Source: Dicaeum eximium
Lineage: Eukaryota > Chordata > Aves > Passeriformes > Dicaeidae
Length of the DNA stretch: 64,000 nucleotides
Direction of reading: 5' to 3'
Assembly (NCBI GenBank): GCA_013396995.1
Contig: VWZP01009170.1
Location: 372,001 to 436,000 of the forward strand
Shown in pieces: positions 61,552 to 64,000 of the stretch. A program made the position numbers and the translations under genes. A model generated the notes under the pieces. The model was not told the origin of the DNA, made no database searches, and saw only the letters and a program-made list of their open reading frames with translations. The stretch's first letter is position 1; the number at the start of each line of letters is the position of its first letter.

Positions 61552-63617
61552 GTGGGAGCTGCTGCCAGGGGGGCAGGGACAGGGGGCAGGGGCAGGCAGA
61601 GCCTTCCTGCACACAGAGCCTGGGGCCCGTGTGCTCCGTGGCGAGGTAAGGGCTCCGGTGGGAAAAGCCACGCTGGTTTTTAATGCCATTTATTCATAGT
61701 AATGGTACGCTGCTAGATGCACTCCACCATCCCCTGGGACTTAAAAGACAAGTACAGGCTTTCTTTAGGTCATGGTAGACATTTTTGTGCACAGGAGTTT
61801 TGTGTTCTAAAGGGTGTAATCTACTCCCTTGGAACAAATTTGGAGCTGTTTTAGAATTTCAAACCAGCTGTGCTGTTACCTCAGTGAGCTCCTGTTTTGC
61901 TGTGAAGTGAATAGCATTGCTTGCATGGTGAACAGGGATGAAGGAATGTATGGTTTTGGCTTGAATATATTCAGAAAATATGGCCAAGGAGCCTTGCCTT
62001 ACCTCCTACCCATTCACAGGATTTGACATTTGAAGTGTCCTTACCATCACACAGTCTTCACTTTGGCAAAACCAGAGCTGAGCACTCAAGCCTACATCAT
62101 GAAAATTTTAAGCTGCCATGGAAAACTGCTTTTTAAATGTTGCTGTGTGTTTAAATTTAGACCAATTTGTCATGCAGTAGCTGCCACAATGCAGGGGATA
62201 GGTGCAAGTTCATTACTTCCCAAGATCAGAGAGAAGTGAAAACACAAGTCGTGGTGGTATGCATTACTCTCGGTTTACTTAATGACTCAGAAAGGCAGAA
62301 ATTCTTAAACTGGAGGTCAGGCTTTTTTTAATGGGAAGTGAAATGTCAGCAGTGCTGGAGAGGAGACTTAGAGGACTTGGTGAGAGATTTGGAGAGAAGT
62401 TTCTCACTCGCAGATAGATCCAGTGTCTCCATTGCAAACCAACAACTGCAAGGCAGTTCAGGGGAAAAATGTTTCTGCATGCTCTCATACATCCTAAAAC
62501 CTCAGTAACAAGGAGTTATTTCCAGAAGAAAGCAAGTAACCCCCAGTTATATTCTCTAGTATTTATTACACCAAAAAGTGGCAAACTTGGAAGAATATAT
62601 TATGTCATATAACAGACCTCCAATGATCAGCAAGCAAAATATATTCACTCTTTGACGCTGTGCTGACATTTTTGAAATTACAAGGTCAAAGCTCAGCTTC
62701 TGCTGTTTATAATTCCAGCAGTGAATTACTGCCTTGTAATGGGTTCTTTGGTAGCTATTATTCTACATCTAGTGCTGGAACTGAGGCAAAACCCTATGAT
62801 AATTTTATTGAAAATTGGCCTGAGGCTGTTTTGAAGCTTTGCAAGCCACTATTATGCCCCAGTTCGGGAGATCAGGAGAAAGTTCATTGGCAAGAAGATG
62901 GATGGTGAATAGACTTCATTATTAACCATATAGTTATCACATATTAAAGATCTTTCTGCTCTCTTTAGAGGTCTTTAATTCAGTGGAGAGGAAAGGAAAA
63001 AAAAACCTAAAACCTATTTGTGTTGAGCCTCCATGGCACAGAAATGTTAGGTGGGTCAATAAGCTGAGCTAAAGCAGCAACAAAAGGATGTTTACTTTGG
63101 CAAGATCATTTTTCTGGCAATCTCTGTGTCTCTCTACAATTAACTGGAGGCTGCTGTTAAATCCTGATATGTTGAGATCCTGATATTTTATTTGACAGCT
63201 ATAAGTGGTGGGGATGGAATTGCTTGGAGAGTTTGGTTATCTCTTGCCTACTTACACCTTTTAACTCCCTGGCACTGGGAGAGACCAACAAGCACCAGTC
63301 TTGTTGTAACAGCATCATTCTTCCTTGAGAAATGGTTGCCCACGTACAGAGATGAACTTCCCCACCTGTCTTCAGGCCTGTCACTCTGTTTTATCTTATT
63401 AACAGCACAGATTCCTTGGTCATTATGGCTTTAAAGGAACAGCACAGATTCCTTGGTCATTATGGCTTTAAAGGAACAGCCCAGCAGCAACTCCAGAACG
63501 CTTCCCTGCCAAAACAAAGCACCTTGCAGAGCCTGGGGGAGGAGGGGTGGCAAGGAGGCAGCTGGTTCCATTGTGTTTTCCTGGGAAAACAGCAGCACTA
63601 ACACGTGTTTGTCTTAG
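61552..63617 (+). other. ISM1: ISM1 intron 4 (2,066 bp)
   Basis: This phase 1 intron runs from donor gtggga to acceptor gtcttag. It carries a perfect 37-base tandem duplication near its 3' end (63,401-63,480). An 82-codon open frame at 62,660-62,908 resembles no known protein and has no sign of being an exon. The rest is unremarkable. Confidence 0.9.
63401..63480. repeat. 37-bp perfect tandem duplication in ISM1 intron 4
   Basis: A 37-base unit beginning aacagcacagattccttgg and ending ctttaaagg is present twice without mismatch, followed by six bases of a third copy. It ends 137 bases before exon 5. Perfect identity points to a recent duplication or a variable-number repeat. Confidence 0.95.
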
Positions 63618-63707
63618 GGATCGAAGATACCTTCCGCACAGCTGCCACAGAAGTGAGTTTGCTCGCAGGGAGCGAAGACTTCAACGCAACCAAACTGTTT
63701 GAAGTTG
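63618..63707 (+). CDS. ISM1: isthmin-1, exon 5 (linker between TSP1 and AMOP)
   Basis: This 90-base exon is phase 1 at both ends. Its first two bases complete the glycine codon begun in exon 4, followed by 29 codons: IEDTFRTAATEV, then SLLAGSEDFNATKLFEV. The sequence fits the conserved stretch immediately before the isthmin-1 AMOP domain. NAT is an N-linked glycosylation sequon. The acceptor is gtcttag at 63,617, a TAG acceptor; the donor is ttg|gtaagc at 63,708. The last base starts the next codon, expected to be aspartate just before the first AMOP cysteines, but that exon lies beyond the window. A perfect 37-base tandem duplication ends about 140 bases upstream. Confidence 0.94.
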
Positions 63708-64000
63708 GTAAGCAGCCTAGTCAATCCTTCAGTAACAGATAAGAGACTTCCTTAGGATTTTCTTAGTCCTGTGGGATCAAGATACTGAGTTTAGCATTAA
63801 AAATGTCTATAGTAACAGCCATTTACTATCTTGCTTATGTTTGTGGTCTGAAAATTTGCTTTGGTCGTAGAATTTTTCTCCCCTTAAGTCCTGTGCTTGT
63901 TTCATCATAAAAGGGTTATTTGTTGTCCTATTTCAGGAAAGAGCTGTAAGACTCCACACTAATGGAGGGGGGAATAAAATCAAACACTATTATTTTGATG
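63708..64000 (+). other. ISM1: ISM1 intron 5, first 293 bases
   Basis: After the donor gtaagc the sequence is AT-rich and non-coding to the window edge. The AMOP-encoding exon expected next is not reached. Confidence 0.85.

Larger units (their letters stand above)
28918..64000 (+). other. ISM1: ISM1 gene region, partial at both ends
   Basis: This span covers the isthmin-1 gene from the assembly gap that probably holds exon 1 to the right edge of the window. Four coding exons (49,711-49,947; 58,167-58,434; 61,408-61,551; 63,618-63,707) are bounded by AG acceptors and GT donors and splice in one open frame. Their product matches isthmin-1 as I know it: an acidic N-terminal region containing DLPNFPDLSKADINGQNP, then a TSP1 repeat, then the linker leading to the AMOP domain. 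Isthmin-1 is a secreted glycoprotein, first found at the midbrain-hindbrain boundary of Xenopus and later reported as an angiogenesis inhibitor, an adipokine and a Nodal-pathway modulator. Missing here are exon 1 (start codon and signal peptide) and the last exon (AMOP). The paralogue ISM2 is a less likely identity because the linker and TSP1 residues fit ISM1 closely. Confidence 0.93.

Noticed and set aside
62660..62908. 82-codon ORF in ISM1 intron 4 as an extra exon
   Set aside because: The known isthmin sequence continues directly from exon 4 to exon 5 with matching phases, and no acceptor/donor pair in phase 1 frames this ORF.

Overview
This window is vertebrate nuclear DNA, almost certainly from a bird. 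It has long AT-rich non-coding stretches, a few CR1 LINE 3' ends of the avian type, no Alu/B1/L1-like sequence, and a protein-coding gene split into small exons with GT-AG introns. The only gene I can support is ISM1 (isthmin-1), on the + strand and incomplete at both ends. It encodes a secreted protein with a thrombospondin type 1 repeat (TSP1) followed by an AMOP domain.

Layout. Positions 1 to about 28,150 are upstream, apparently intergenic sequence. They hold an old CR1 fragment (about 10,110-10,825), a possible CR1 tail (about 6,440-6,600), several relics of palindromic or terminal-inverted-repeat elements (7,277-7,340; 20,219-20,251; 20,640-20,720; 24,897-24,974), short tandem duplications and homopolymer runs. 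Positions 28,150-29,870 form a GC- and CpG-rich island with a TATA box at 28,417, an 8-unit CAG run, a short upstream ORF and a 616-base run of N (28,918-29,533). ISM1 exon 1, with the start codon and signal peptide, is not visible and most likely lies in that gap. Intron 1 follows (about 20 kb), then exon 2 (49,711-49,947), intron 2 with two CR1 elements in opposite orientation, exon 3 (58,167-58,434), exon 4 (61,408-61,551, the TSP1 domain), exon 5 (63,618-63,707), and the start of intron 5. The AMOP exon lies beyond the right edge.

The four visible exons join in frame without stops: exon 2 is 79 codons, exon 3 is 89 codons plus 1 base, exon 4 is 144 bases and exon 5 is 90 bases. Intron phases are 0, 0, 1, 1, 1 for introns 1 to 5. 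The TSP1 exon is therefore a symmetric phase 1-1 module.

I did not find a previously undescribed biological system. The observations most worth following up are the hidden first exon, the near-palindromic element at 24.9 kb, the frame-preserving TSP1 and linker exons, the inverted CR1 pair in intron 2, and a perfect 37-base tandem duplication just upstream of exon 5.
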